Shown piece by piece: positions 8,029-17,209 of a DNA stretch of 62,222 nucleotides. The DNA is from JAWKRB01 sp041389885 (GTDB taxonomy: Bacteria > Myxococcota_A > Polyangia > Polyangiales > Ga0077539), in NCBI GenBank assembly GCA_041389885.1, contig JAWKRB010000041.1, positions 1-62,222 of the forward strand. The letters are read 5' to 3'. Position 1 is the stretch's first letter. Each line of letters opens with the position of its first letter. A program made the translations under genes and the position numbers. The notes beneath the pieces are model-generated. The model was not told the origin of the DNA and ran no database searches. It was given only the letters and a program-made list of their open reading frames with translations.

Positions 8029-10827
8029 TCAGGCCGAGGACCGCGTCCGTCGGGGGCCGGCGAGGCCCGCGAAGCTTCGGCTCCACCGAGGGGATCGGCA
8101 GCAGCGAGAGCACCACCACCACCACCACCTCGGTGAGCGACCAGTGGTGGTCGGTGTAGAACACCGGCTACGGCGGGCACCGCCCAGGGAGAGCAGGTGG
8201 ATGATCCCCGACACCACCACCGCGCCGACGAGCAGCGGGTTCGTGAAGAGCCCCAGGCGAAAGATCGACGCCGTGCGCGAGCGGCAGTTGAACGCGTGCG
8301 TGAGCGGCGAGAGCGCGAGCATCGTGAACACCAGCGTGAGCTTGGAGCGCGAGATCTCGTGCGCGGTGAGCCCCGCGGGCCAGATCGGCAGCCCGTAGAT
8401 CACCATCGCCCCCAGGCCCATCATCAGGCCCACGAGCCCGACGCTGAGCCACTCCGCGCGGCTCAAGATCGGCGCGTCTGGCGCCCGCGGAGGCTCGATC
8501 ATCTGCCCCGGCTCCGGGGGGTCGACGCCCAGCGCCAGGGCCGGCAGGCCGTTGGTGACCAGGTTGATCCACAGGATCTGCAGCGGCGTCAGCGGCGGCA
8601 CCGACGCGGGGTCGAAGAAGCTCGTGAGGAACACCGCGACGCAGAGGCCCGCGTTGCTGCTGAGCAAGAAGAAGATGCTCTTCTGAATGTTGCGGTAGAT
8701 CGCCCGCCCCTCGCGCACGGCCTCGACGATGGTGGCGAAGTTGTCGTCTTGCAGCACCATGTCGGCGGCCTCGCGGGCGACGTCGGTGCCCCCCGCGCCC
8801 ATCGCGACGCCGATGGCGGCCTGCTTGATCGCCGGCGCGTCGTTCACGCCGTCGCCGGTCATCGCCACCACGTCGCGCCCGGTCGACTGCAGCAGCTTGA
8901 CGATGCGCAGCTTGTCCTCGGGGTCGACCCGCGCGAAGACCCGCACCGACGGCAGCGCCTCGAGGAGCTCGGCCTCGCTGAGCCGACGAAACTCCTCGCC
9001 GGTGAGGGCGCGCGCGCCCTCCTCCCAGAGCCCGAGCTCGCGCGCGATGGCCTGCGCCGTGCCAGGGTGGTCGCCGGTGATCATCACCACGCGAATGCCC
9101 GCGCGCTTCGCGGCCTCGATCGCCGGCTTCACCTCGGGGCGGGGCGGGTCGATCATGCCCACCAGCCCGACGAAGACCATCGACTGCTCGGCGTCGTGGG
9201 GCGTGTCGAGCCCCTCGTGGGACTCGCGCTCGGCCATCGCGAGCACCCGCAGCGCGCGCGACGCGAAGCGCTCCGTCGCGGCCAGGATCTCGGCGCGCAG
9301 CGCGTCGGTCAGCGGCACCACCCCCTCGTCGGTGAGGCAGTGCGTGCAGAGCGGGAGCAGCACGTCGACGGCGCCCTTGGTGCGGAGCAGCACCGCGCCC
9401 TGGTCGGCCCGCGTCGCCACCGACATGCGCTTGCGCTCGCTGCTGAACGGGATGGTGTAGAGCTCGCGCTGGGCCTCGAGGAGGCCGTGCTTCGCGAGCT
9501 GGAGCTTCGCCCCGAGGGCGAGGAGGGCGGCCTCGGTGGGGTCGCCCACGACCTCGGCGCGCTCGCCCTGGTACGAGAGCGTCGCCGTGTTGGCGACCAC
9601 GCCCGCCGACACGGTCTTCTTCGCCGCCTCCGTGGGCGCCGCGACGGCGCGCCCGCCCTCATGAAAATCGCCGCTGCGGTCGTAGCCCTCGCCGCTCACG
9701 GTGTACTCGTGACCGAGCACCCAGACCACCCGCGCGGTCATCTCGTTGCGGGTGAGGGTGCCGGTCTTGTCTGAGCAGATGACCGTGGCGCACCCGAGGG
9801 TCTCGACCGCCGAGAGCTTGCGAATGACCGCGCCGCGCAGGGCCATGCGCTGCATGCCGAGCGCGAGGGTGATCGACGTGATCGCCGGCAGCCCCTCGGG
9901 GATCGCCGCCACCGCCACGCTCACCGCGGTGAGCAGCAGCAGGTGCCAGGCCACGTTGCCCCGCGCCAGGCCGATGACGAAGAGCGCGGCGCTGATGCCG
10001 ATGCACAGCCAGAGGATCGCCTTGCCGAAGTCGTCGAGGCGCTGCTCGAGGGGCGTGCCGGTCTTCTCGACGTCGGCGAGGAGGCTCCCCACGCGGCCCA
10101 CCTGCGTGCGCGCCCCGGTGGCGACCACCACGCCCGTCGCGTGGCCGTGCACGATCGTCGTGCCCGAGAAGACCATGTTGATCCGGTCGGCGACGGCGGT
10201 CTCGTCGGCGACGGGGACGCTCGCGTCCTTCGCGACGGCGGTGCTCTCGCCGGTGAGCTCGCCCTCCACCGAGCGGAGCTCGTGCGTCTCGACGAGGCGC
10301 AGGTCGGCGGGGACCTTGTCGCCCGCCTCGAGCACCACGAGGTCCCCCGGCACGAGCTGAATCGCGTCGGCCTGCACCACCACGCCGCCGCGGCGCACCT
10401 TGCACCGCGCGGCCGACAGCCGCATCAGCGCGTCGAGGGCCTTCTCGGCCTTGACCTCCTGGTAGAAGCCGATGATCGCGTTCACCGCGACGATGATCAG
10501 GATCGCGATGGGGTCGCTGAAGCGCGACCACCCCCGCTCGGTCGACTCGGTGCCCCAGAGCGCCACCGCGACGGCGATGCCCGCCGCGGCGAGCAGCGTG
10601 CCCACGAGCGGGTTCAAGAACTGCGACAGGATCTGCTTGAGCACCGACGGCTTCGCGGGCGTCGGCAGCGCGTTGGGGCCGAAGCGCTCCCGCAGGCGAA
10701 GGACCGCGTCGGTGCTCAGCCCCTCGAGGGCGTTCGCGTCGAGGGCGCGCAGCGCCTCGTCGGCGGTGATCGCGTGCCACCGCGGCTCGGGCGCCGACGC
10801 GTCGGGCTGGGGCGCGTCATCCCCCAC
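8029..10827 (-). CDS. Cation-transporting P-type ATPase (P2 / calcium-pump-like)
   Basis: An integral membrane pump that couples ATP hydrolysis to cation transport. The family signature is complete: TGES (192-195), PEGLP in M4 (310-314), phosphorylated Asp353 in DKTGT, KGA (484-486), TGD (585-587) and MTGDGVNDA (656-664). Its length of about 930 residues is normal. Two ion-ligand positions are unusual. Leu728 replaces the SERCA Glu771 position after SSNAG. Asn759 replaces the Asp800 position in NLVTNGLP. Cation specificity is therefore uncertain. The last 40 residues or so are out of frame: a one-base shift near 8165-8185 would continue into FYTDHHWSLTEVVVVVVLSLLPIPSVE, the expected last helix. 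The start overlaps the upstream gene by 11 bases. Confidence 0.9.
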   Translation of the reverse strand: MGDDAPQPDASAPEPRWHAITADEALRALDANALEGLSTDAVLRLRERFGPNALPTPAKPSVLKQILSQFLNPLVGTLLAAAGIAVAVALWGTESTERGWSRFSDPIAILIIVAVNAIIGFYQEVKAEKALDALMRLSAARCKVRRGGVVVQADAIQLVPGDLVVLEAGDKVPADLRLVETHELRSVEGELTGESTAVAKDASVPVADETAVADRINMVFSGTTIVHGHATGVVVATGARTQVGRVGSLLADVEKTGTPLEQRLDDFGKAILWLCIGISAALFVIGLARGNVAWHLLLLTAVSVAVAAIPEGLPAITSITLALGMQRMALRGAVIRKLSAVETLGCATVICSDKTGTLTRNEMTARVVWVLGHEYTVSGEGYDRSGDFHEGGRAVAAPTEAAKKTVSAGVVANTATLSYQGERAEVVGDPTEAALLALGAKLQLAKHGLLEAQRELYTIPFSSERKRMSVATRADQGAVLLRTKGAVDVLLPLCTHCLTDEGVVPLTDALRAEILAATERFASRALRVLAMAERESHEGLDTPHDAEQSMVFVGLVGMIDPPRPEVKPAIEAAKRAGIRVVMITGDHPGTAQAIARELGLWEEGARALTGEEFRRLSEAELLEALPSVRVFARVDPEDKLRIVKLLQSTGRDVVAMTGDGVNDAPAIKQAAIGVAMGAGGTDVAREAADMVLQDDNFATIVEAVREGRAIYRNIQKSIFFLLSSNAGLCVAVFLTSFFDPASVPPLTPLQILWINLVTNGLPALALGVDPPEPGQMIEPPRAPDAPILSRAEWLSVGLVGLMMGLGAMVIYGLPIWPAGLTAHEISRSKLTLVFTMLALSPLTHAFNCRSRTASIFRLGLFTNPLLVGAVVVSGIIHLLSLGGARRSRCSTPTTTGRSPRWWWWWCSRCCRSPRWSRSFAGLAGPRRTRSSA

Positions 10828-11704
10828 GTCCCACCTCCGCGATCGCGGCGTTGACCAGCAGGCGCACGAGCTCGAAGCCCGTCATCGGGAGGTACACGTC
10901 GGGCACCAGGTCAGACGCCACCGCGCCGGGGATCACCGGGGCCTCGTCGCCGCCGATGAGCAGGAGCGCGCCCTCGTCGCCCGCGACGCCGATCGCCGCC
11001 ACCGCGGCGCCCTTCTCGCCGATGGCGTAGTCGAGCACCTTGAGGTCCGGCGTCACCTTCACCGAGCGCCCCCCGAGGGAGATCTCTCGCGCGGTGATCG
11101 TCAGCATCTCTCCCCCGGGCGTCGGGTGCAGCAGCCACGGCGCGTCGGCGTCGAGGTGCGCCGCGACGTGCGCGAGCAGCGGGTCGAGGTCGCCGCCCTC
11201 GGCGAGGGTCACCGCGCCGGCGCTCGCGCCCGAGATCGCCGCGGCGTCGAGGTCGGCCCGGAGCGTGCGGCCGACCCACGCCGGGTCGTCGTGCCCGCGG
11301 GTGCCTCGGCCCTGCTCGATCACCACCGTGGGCTCGTCGCGCTGCGACACCACCAGCATCCGCCGCCCGTCGTGCAGCCCGCGCACGAGCGCCGCCGCCA
11401 TCGGCGCCGCGAGGTCGAGGAGCTCCCGGCGCCCGTCGGGGTCCCTCAGCTCGACGCGAAAGGCGTTGGCCTCGAGCCTGAGCTCGCCCCCGCGGCGCCG
11501 CGCGCGGTACGCCAGCACGCTGCCCGCGAACACGGCGAGGCTCATCCCTGGCAGCAGGCCGAGGGCGGGGTGCAGCCTCGAGCCGCTGAAGAGCCAGATG
11601 AAGAGACCGTTCGACGCGGCGAGGGTCCCCGCGATGCCCAGGGCGAGCCAGCGCGGGTCGCTCTGGAGGTTGAGCGAGAGCCTCGAGTCTTGTGTGAGCG
11701 ACAT
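10817..11704 (-). CDS. Membrane-anchored protein of unknown function
   Basis: About 295 residues from the ATG at 11704; an upstream GTG at 11722 is less likely. Two hydrophobic segments lie near the N-terminus (WLALGIAGTLAASNGLFIWLF and a following LGLLPGMSLAVFAGSVLAY), separated by a short loop. A soluble region rich in short beta segments follows. No enzyme motif is visible. It overlaps the start of the P-type ATPase by 11 bases and so is probably co-transcribed and translationally coupled with it. A link to pump regulation is only suggested by this coupling. Confidence 0.8.
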   Translation of the reverse strand: MSLTQDSRLSLNLQSDPRWLALGIAGTLAASNGLFIWLFSGSRLHPALGLLPGMSLAVFAGSVLAYRARRRGGELRLEANAFRVELRDPDGRRELLDLAAPMAAALVRGLHDGRRMLVVSQRDEPTVVIEQGRGTRGHDDPAWVGRTLRADLDAAAISGASAGAVTLAEGGDLDPLLAHVAAHLDADAPWLLHPTPGGEMLTITAREISLGGRSVKVTPDLKVLDYAIGEKGAAVAAIGVAGDEGALLLIGGDEAPVIPGAVASDLVPDVYLPMTGFELVRLLVNAAIAEVGRGG

Positions 11705-11747
11705 CGCGGCGGAAACTAGCAAAGCCCGCGGGTCGAGTCCCGTGTCG

Positions 11748-12260
11748 TCACCTCGTCCGACGTCTGGCGCCGGCGACGCCGGGGATGGCCGACCCGCTGG
11801 CGTGACAGATCGCGACGGCGAGGGCGTCGGCGGCGTCTTCCTGCGGCGCCTCGGCGAGCCCCAGGATCGCCCGGATCATCCCGGTCACCTGTGCCTTGTC
11901 GGCGCGCCCCGAGCCGACGACCGTGCGCTTCACCATCGCCGGGGGGTACTCGACGACGGTGAGCCCCGCTCGCGCCGCGAGGAGCATCGCCACCCCACGC
12001 GCGTGGCCGATGACCAGGGCCGCGTGCGGGTCGCGGTGAAAGAAGGCCTGCTCGATGGCCACCACCGAGGGGGCCACGTCGCGGATCGCCTCCTCGAGGG
12101 CCTCGGCGATCACCCGCAGGCGCTCGGGGAGCGGCGCGTCGGCGGGGGCCTTGCAGACCCCGTGGTCGACGTGCACGTACCGGCTGCCCTTGCGAATGAC
12201 CGCGCCCCAGCCCAGTCGGTGCGAGCCGGGATCGACCCCGAAGATGACGCTCTCGGCCAC
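11748..12260 (-). CDS. ruvC: Crossover junction endodeoxyribonuclease RuvC
   Basis: RuvC resolves Holliday junctions by paired symmetrical nicking, working with the RuvAB branch-migration motor. The 170-residue length is standard. The acidic active-site residues are all visible: Asp in FGVDPGSHRLGWG near the N-terminus, Glu in VVAIEQAFFHRDP, and the pair in EDAADALAVAICH. The conserved YPPAMVKRTVVGSGRADKAQ region is also present. ruvA and ruvB are not beside it. It is transcribed divergently from the HEAT-repeat gene across 94 bp. Confidence 0.95.
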   Translation of the reverse strand: MAESVIFGVDPGSHRLGWGAVIRKGSRYVHVDHGVCKAPADAPLPERLRVIAEALEEAIRDVAPSVVAIEQAFFHRDPHAALVIGHARGVAMLLAARAGLTVVEYPPAMVKRTVVGSGRADKAQVTGMIRAILGLAEAPQEDAADALAVAICHASGSAIPGVAGARRRTR

Positions 12261-12354
12261 GGCCGGGCACTTAGCACGCCCGCGGGAGCGCTGGGGAATC
12301 GGTCACGGTTCTTCCGCGGGCGAGGGGAGTGGGACTATCCTCGCGCCGAGGCTC

Positions 12355-14232
12355 ATGAGCAGCGAAGAACGCAGCGGCGGGCGCGTGGGCGCGTCTGAAG
12401 ATCCCAGGGTCCGTGACGCGGTCGACGTGCTGAACGCGCTGGCCCGCTCGTCGCGCTCGTACCTCCTGTACGACCCGCGCAACGACGCGGTGCGCGACCA
12501 GCTCCAGCGCCTGCGCGAGCGCTTCGCCCACTTTCTCACCGCGCACGGCGACCTCGAGCTCGAGGTCGACGCCGAGAAGCTCTGGATGGGCACCGACGTC
12601 GTCTACGAAGAGCGCGACCGGGAGCACTCCCTCGCGTGGAAGCTCTACCGAGACGGCGTGCGCAACCTCGTGGTGCGGGCCGGGGCCGACTGGTCCGAGA
12701 TCGCGCGGCTGCTCGAGGTGCTCTCGCTGCGCTACGTCGGCATCCACGCCGACGAGGACGACCTCGTGACCCTGCTCTGGAAGGCCGGCCTCACGTCGAT
12801 CTCCATCGACGCCGTCGAGGGCTTCACCTTCGAAGAGGACGAGGCCGCCGCGGGCGCTCGCCGAGGCAAGGGCCACGGCGACGGGCGCACGATTCGCAAG
12901 GGCGCCAAGGTCGGCGAGAAGCCGGGCACCGCGGGGCAGGGCGGCACGGGCACGGGCACGGGCACGGGCGACGGGTCCATGCCGAGCGGCGAGGGCGTCG
13001 TGCTCGGCCACGAGTCGCAGAACGCCACCGGAGGCGGCGGAGGGGGAGGGGGCTTCGACCCTCCGTGGCCCGACCTGCCGCAGGGGCCCCCCCTCGTCGA
13101 GTGGCCCGAGATCGCCGACGAGGAGCTGGCGAAGCTGCGCGCCGAGATCGAGGGGCGCACGGTCACCTCCCTCGCCGTCGAGGCCGTGCGCGAGCTCCTC
13201 CGCGTGGGCGTCGACGCCGACGCGCCGATTCAGGTCGACGACGTCGTGCCCTTCCTCCGCGACGTGAAGGAGGTGCTCCTCGCCGAAGAGGGCATCGAGG
13301 CGCTCTTCACCTTCCACGACGAGATGACCCGCGCCCGCTCGAACAACCCCGACGAGACCAAGGCGCTGGTGCCCATGCTCCACGCGTGCTTCGACGCCGG
13401 CGCCCTCGCGAAGCTCGTGCGGGCCATCCCCCACGACGCGACCGAGCCTCCGTCGCAGTTCGACGCGATGATCACCCGCATGAACGACCCCCTCCCGGCG
13501 CTCCTCGACCTGCTCGAGGTGGAGCGGGGCGAGAGCGCGCGGCGCGTGCTGCGGCAGCTCATCGAGCGCTTTCTCCCCGAGAAGCTGCAGGAGGTCCTCG
13601 CGCGCCTCGAGGGCGCCCGCGGCGGCGTCGCGGCCGACCTCCTGCGCTGCCTCGCGCACGGCGCGCCCGCCGACGCCGCGCCCCACCTCATGAACATGGT
13701 CGACACCGTCGACACCGAGGTGCAGCACGAGTTCGTGCGGCTCATCGACGGCCTCGACACCAACGCCATCATGCGAACGATCGTGGTGCGGCTGCTCCAC
13801 GCGCGCGAGAGCGAGGTGCGCTGCGCCACCCTCGAGGCCATCGCCCGCCGCGGCGAGCGCGGCGCCTTCAGCATGCTCGTGCAGCACGGCGAGCGCGTCT
13901 CGAAGGAGTCGCCGCCGGCGCGAGAGTTGTTCGTGCTGGGCCGCTCCATGGCGGCCCTCGACCCCGAGCGCGCCGAGGAGACCTTCGCGACCTGGGCGCA
14001 GCCTCCTGGGCTCCTCGGGCGGGTGAGAAACGCCGCGACGACGACGGCCCGGGCCTGCGCCGCCGCCGCCGGCCTCTTCGCCATCGGGACCCCCGAGGCC
14101 GAGGCGAGGCTGCTCGTGTTGATGAACTACCCCGAGCCCGAGGTGAGGCAGGTGATCGTCGGACTGCGGCGGAGGGCGATGGCGGAGGCGCGCCGCGCCG
14201 AGGCGGCCGAGGCGGAGGTGCGCGATGCGTGA
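12355..14232 (+). CDS. HEAT-repeat-like protein
   Basis: About 625 residues from the ATG at 12355, chosen because everything upstream shadows ruvC. The N-terminal 150 residues form an alpha/beta region (RSYLLYDPRNDAVRDQLQRLRERF). An acidic linker with Thr-Gly repeats (GTGTGTGTGDG) and a poly-Gly run follows at about residues 190-235. The C-terminal half is a helical array resembling HEAT/armadillo repeats, with LHARESEVRCATLEAIARRGE typical of one unit. Such proteins are usually scaffolds. The stop overlaps the start of the HD-domain gene by 8 bases, so the two are coupled and probably act together. Both share the phrase on chamber-like 'NAAF/NDAV' N-terminal layout, suggesting related N-domains. 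Confidence 0.85.
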   Translation: MSSEERSGGRVGASEDPRVRDAVDVLNALARSSRSYLLYDPRNDAVRDQLQRLRERFAHFLTAHGDLELEVDAEKLWMGTDVVYEERDREHSLAWKLYRDGVRNLVVRAGADWSEIARLLEVLSLRYVGIHADEDDLVTLLWKAGLTSISIDAVEGFTFEEDEAAAGARRGKGHGDGRTIRKGAKVGEKPGTAGQGGTGTGTGTGDGSMPSGEGVVLGHESQNATGGGGGGGGFDPPWPDLPQGPPLVEWPEIADEELAKLRAEIEGRTVTSLAVEAVRELLRVGVDADAPIQVDDVVPFLRDVKEVLLAEEGIEALFTFHDEMTRARSNNPDETKALVPMLHACFDAGALAKLVRAIPHDATEPPSQFDAMITRMNDPLPALLDLLEVERGESARRVLRQLIERFLPEKLQEVLARLEGARGGVAADLLRCLAHGAPADAAPHLMNMVDTVDTEVQHEFVRLIDGLDTNAIMRTIVVRLLHARESEVRCATLEAIARRGERGAFSMLVQHGERVSKESPPARELFVLGRSMAALDPERAEETFATWAQPPGLLGRVRNAATTTARACAAAAGLFAIGTPEAEARLLVLMNYPEPEVRQVIVGLRRRAMAEARRAEAAEAEVRDA

Positions 14233-15640
14233 CGCCGAGAGCGCCGAGTCGGCCCAGGCGAGCATCGCCAAGGCCATGGAGCGCGCGCGGCGCCGGGAGG
14301 ACCGCGCCTTCGCGACGCAGGTGCGCACCGAGGGCGAGCTCCTCGCCCGCGAGATCGCCGGGCTGGTGCGGCTCAACCGATTCCACGACCAGAGCAACGC
14401 GGCCTTCGAGACGCCGATCAAGAACCTCCACGACAGCCTGCAGCGGGTGCTCGACCTCGTGGGTCCGGCCAAGATCGTGGTCTCCGACGACCTGGTGTAC
14501 CTCGGCGAGGTGCGGCTCCACATGGAGTCGTGGCCCGAGCTCGGGCAGGAGCTCATCTCGACCTTCGCGAAGCACGACAGCGGCGGCGTGGTCTTTCACA
14601 CCAGCTCCTCGCTCGAGGGGCTCAAGGCCTTCATCCGCGTCATCTCCATGACCCCGCCCGCGGAGGACCGCCGCGGCGCCCTGCGCGGCGCCCTCGACGC
14701 CGCGGGGCTCTCCGACGTCGAGGTCCTCGCGGTGGCGATCCTCGGCAAGGTCAGCGAGAGCGACGCGAAGTTCTTCGGCGTCGACGACACCGACAAGTTC
14801 TGCTCGCAGGCCGCGCGCGTGGTCGACAACATCTGGCAGCAGCTCGCCGAGGGGCGGCAGCCTGAGCCCGTGCCCGTGCGCCGCATGGTCTCGGCCCTCG
14901 TCGAGGCGCCGCCGACGATGCAGATGGAGCGCTGGGTCGACCTCACCCGCCGGGGCGGTCAAGAGGTGCCCACCCACGCGCTCCGCGTCTCGGCCCTGGC
15001 GACGCTCACGGCGCGGGCGCTGAACATCCCCGACGTCGAGGTGGTGGACATCGGCGTCGCGGCGACCTTTCACGACGTGGGGTGGCTCCCCGAGGGCGAC
15101 GAGGCGGCCGCCGACGCGCCCTACCACGGCGCCGCCGGCGCGCGTCGCCTGCTGCTCCAGCGAGGCTTTCACGAGGCGCGCGTGCAGCGCCTGCTGGTCT
15201 GCCTCCAGCATCACAGAAAGTTCGAAGACCCCCGGGGCGCCACCCTCTACTCGCGGATCATCCACGTCGCCGACGACTTCGACCTGCTCACGATGGACCG
15301 ACCGGGAGGCCCGCTCATGGCCCCGCCCGACGCCCTGAGCCGCATGATGGCGGCGTCGGGGGAGCACTACGACCCCGTGATCCTCAAGGCCCTCGTGCGG
15401 CGCCTCGGGGCCTTTCCTCCGGGGACCATCGTGCTCTTGAGCGACGGCAGGGTGGGCATGGTGATCGACGGCGTGCGCGGCCCCGAGTCGTTCACCCGCC
15501 CCCGCGTGCAGGTGGTGCGCGAGGCCGACGGTCGCGCGCCCGAGAGCCTGCTGGTGCTGGACCTGCAGCACACGCCCCTCGAGATTCGCAGCTACGCCCG
15601 GCCCCGCTCTCGCCCCTCCGACGCGCCGCCGTCTCTCTGA
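14225..15640 (+). CDS. HD-domain protein with degenerate HD-GYP features
   Basis: A 471-residue cytoplasmic protein. The C-terminal half has an HD-superfamily metal site: HALRVSALATLTARAL, ATFHDVGW (the HD pair), YHGAAGARRLL, CLQHH and IHVADDFDLLT. These are spaced as in HD-GYP cyclic-di-GMP phosphodiesterases. The diagnostic GYP is missing: HHRKFEDPRG stands where HHExxDGxGYP is expected. It may therefore be a different phosphohydrolase or a sensor. The N-terminal half is a helical or alpha/beta region with no clear family. It overlaps the upstream HEAT gene by 8 bases. Confidence 0.85.
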   Translation: MRDAESAESAQASIAKAMERARRREDRAFATQVRTEGELLAREIAGLVRLNRFHDQSNAAFETPIKNLHDSLQRVLDLVGPAKIVVSDDLVYLGEVRLHMESWPELGQELISTFAKHDSGGVVFHTSSSLEGLKAFIRVISMTPPAEDRRGALRGALDAAGLSDVEVLAVAILGKVSESDAKFFGVDDTDKFCSQAARVVDNIWQQLAEGRQPEPVPVRRMVSALVEAPPTMQMERWVDLTRRGGQEVPTHALRVSALATLTARALNIPDVEVVDIGVAATFHDVGWLPEGDEAAADAPYHGAAGARRLLLQRGFHEARVQRLLVCLQHHRKFEDPRGATLYSRIIHVADDFDLLTMDRPGGPLMAPPDALSRMMAASGEHYDPVILKALVRRLGAFPPGTIVLLSDGRVGMVIDGVRGPESFTRPRVQVVREADGRAPESLLVLDLQHTPLEIRSYARPRSRPSDAPPSL

Positions 15641-15652
15641 GCGCACCCCACG

Positions 15653-15946
15653 ATGAAGATTGAACTCGCACGCCCCCACGCCCTCGGCCTCGATGACCTC
15701 CGCGCGCGCATCGGCGCCCGCGTCGACCACTACGCCGCGAGGTACCCCGCCCTCGACCTGCCCGCGCACCACCGCTGGGTGAGCGACCGCGAGGTCCGCG
15801 GGAGCTACCGCGGCGGCGACGGCGTGCTGCGCATCGAGCCCGCGGAGGTGCGCCTCACGCTGGATCTCCCCTTCTTCGCGCGTCCCTTTCGCGCGCGCAT
15901 CGAGGAGTTCCTCAAGCGCGAGGCCGACCTCATGCTCGGCGCCTGA
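15653..15946 (+). CDS. Polyhydroxyalkanoic acid system family protein (PHA_gran_rgn-like)
   Basis: A 97-residue protein that begins with MKIELARPHALGLDDLRARI. It ends with a beta-rich region followed by FFARPFRARIEEFLKREADLMLG. This pattern is that of the small proteins annotated as polyhydroxyalkanoic acid system or granule-region proteins, whose biochemical role is poorly defined. It follows the HD gene by 12 bases and probably shares its transcript. Identification rests on pattern similarity only. Confidence 0.7.
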   Translation: MKIELARPHALGLDDLRARIGARVDHYAARYPALDLPAHHRWVSDREVRGSYRGGDGVLRIEPAEVRLTLDLPFFARPFRARIEEFLKREADLMLGA

Positions 15947-15952
15947 GCGCGG

Positions 15953-17209
15953 CTACTCGCAGCGCATCGGCACGGCCACCACGCGACCCCCGCGCTCGCC
16001 CTGCGCCACCGTCGCGAAGACCAGCGCGCCCTCGCGCGTCGCGGTCACCCGCGAGAGCCGCAGGGGGCCGTCGAGGTCGCGCAGGCCGGTGTCGACCTGC
16101 GCCCGCAGCGCGCCCCGCGCGCTCATCACCACGAGCTCCAGGCGCATCCCGTCGCGCGCGGTGATCGCCGTCGCGAGCAGCTCGTCGCCCCGGGCCGCGG
16201 CGCTCAGCCCGCCCAGAAAGAAGCCCAGCGAGGTCAGCGCCTGGGGCTCCTCGACGGGTCGACCGTCCCGCGAGAGCGCCCGCACCAGCAGCGCGTCAGA
16301 CGCGGGGAATCGGTCCGCCGGGCCCTCCCACAGCGCCACGACGCCCTCGGCGGTGAGCGTCAGCACCGAGTCCTTCAGCGTCTCGACGGTCGTGGTGATC
16401 GCGAAGGTGTCGCCCCGCGCCTCGCCTCGCTCCGAGAACCTCCGCGCGTTGAGCGAGCTCATGCGGCCCTGCGGCGCCGCCGCCTCGACCCAGCTCCCGA
16501 GGAAGTCTCCGCCGGGCAGGGCCACGCGCGACACCCCCGACTGCGTCGGCCCCGCGGTCATCGGCAGCTCGCTCGAGCGCGTGAAGCCGCCCCCCTCGTC
16601 GAGCTCGAGCAGCGTCGTGCCCCAGAGCGCGCGCACCTGCTCCGAGACGAAGCTGTATCCGCCCGCGGTGCGCAGCATCGCGCCGCAGCCGGTGAGGGTG
16701 AACCCCGCCGCGAGCTCGGAGGGGTTCAGGCTCCGGATCGCGCGCGTGTCGGGGCCCGCGAGCCGCGCCCACACGCACGCTCCGCGGTCGGTCTCGCCGC
16801 CGAAGAGCATCGTGAGGCCCTCGCCCTCGCCGAGCATCGACGTCTGCAGCGACGCCGTGCCCGCGAGGCCGAACAGCGGCGCGCGGATCACCGACCCGAG
16901 GGGGGCGCCGGGGTGCGGTTCCCCGCTCGCGGTGACGCGGGTGACGAAGAGCTCGTCGTCGTCGCCGCCGGGACGTCGCGCCCGGTAGGTCACCCAGGCG
17001 CCGTCGGGCGTTGGCGCGGCGTCGACGAGGCGGTAGCGCAGGTCGCCCGGCGGCGAGACCTCCACCGCGGCGGCGGGGCGCCACGCGCAGTCCCTCGGCG
17101 CGGCCGGGACGTCGGCGTCGTGCGCGGCGCCCCCCGCGTCGCCAGACGCGGTGCCGTCGACGGTCGCCGCGCAGCCGGCGAGCGCGGTGAGCAGGAGCCA
17201 GCGGGTCAC
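15953..17209 (-). CDS. Secreted lipoprotein, unknown function
   Basis: 418 residues from a GTG at 17209 that overlaps the stop of the upstream glycosyltransferase gene (GTGA). The N-terminus WLLLTALAGC is a clear signal peptide with a lipobox. It is followed by an Ala/Asp/Gly-rich linker and a body of repeating beta-type segments with DGAWVTYRARRP, GTTLLELDEGGG and GALVFATVAQGE patches, suggestive of a beta-propeller. Probably exported and anchored in a membrane. Function unknown. Confidence 0.85.
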   Translation of the reverse strand: MTRWLLLTALAGCAATVDGTASGDAGGAAHDADVPAAPRDCAWRPAAAVEVSPPGDLRYRLVDAAPTPDGAWVTYRARRPGGDDDELFVTRVTASGEPHPGAPLGSVIRAPLFGLAGTASLQTSMLGEGEGLTMLFGGETDRGACVWARLAGPDTRAIRSLNPSELAAGFTLTGCGAMLRTAGGYSFVSEQVRALWGTTLLELDEGGGFTRSSELPMTAGPTQSGVSRVALPGGDFLGSWVEAAAPQGRMSSLNARRFSERGEARGDTFAITTTVETLKDSVLTLTAEGVVALWEGPADRFPASDALLVRALSRDGRPVEEPQALTSLGFFLGGLSAAARGDELLATAITARDGMRLELVVMSARGALRAQVDTGLRDLDGPLRLSRVTATREGALVFATVAQGERGGRVVAVPMRCE

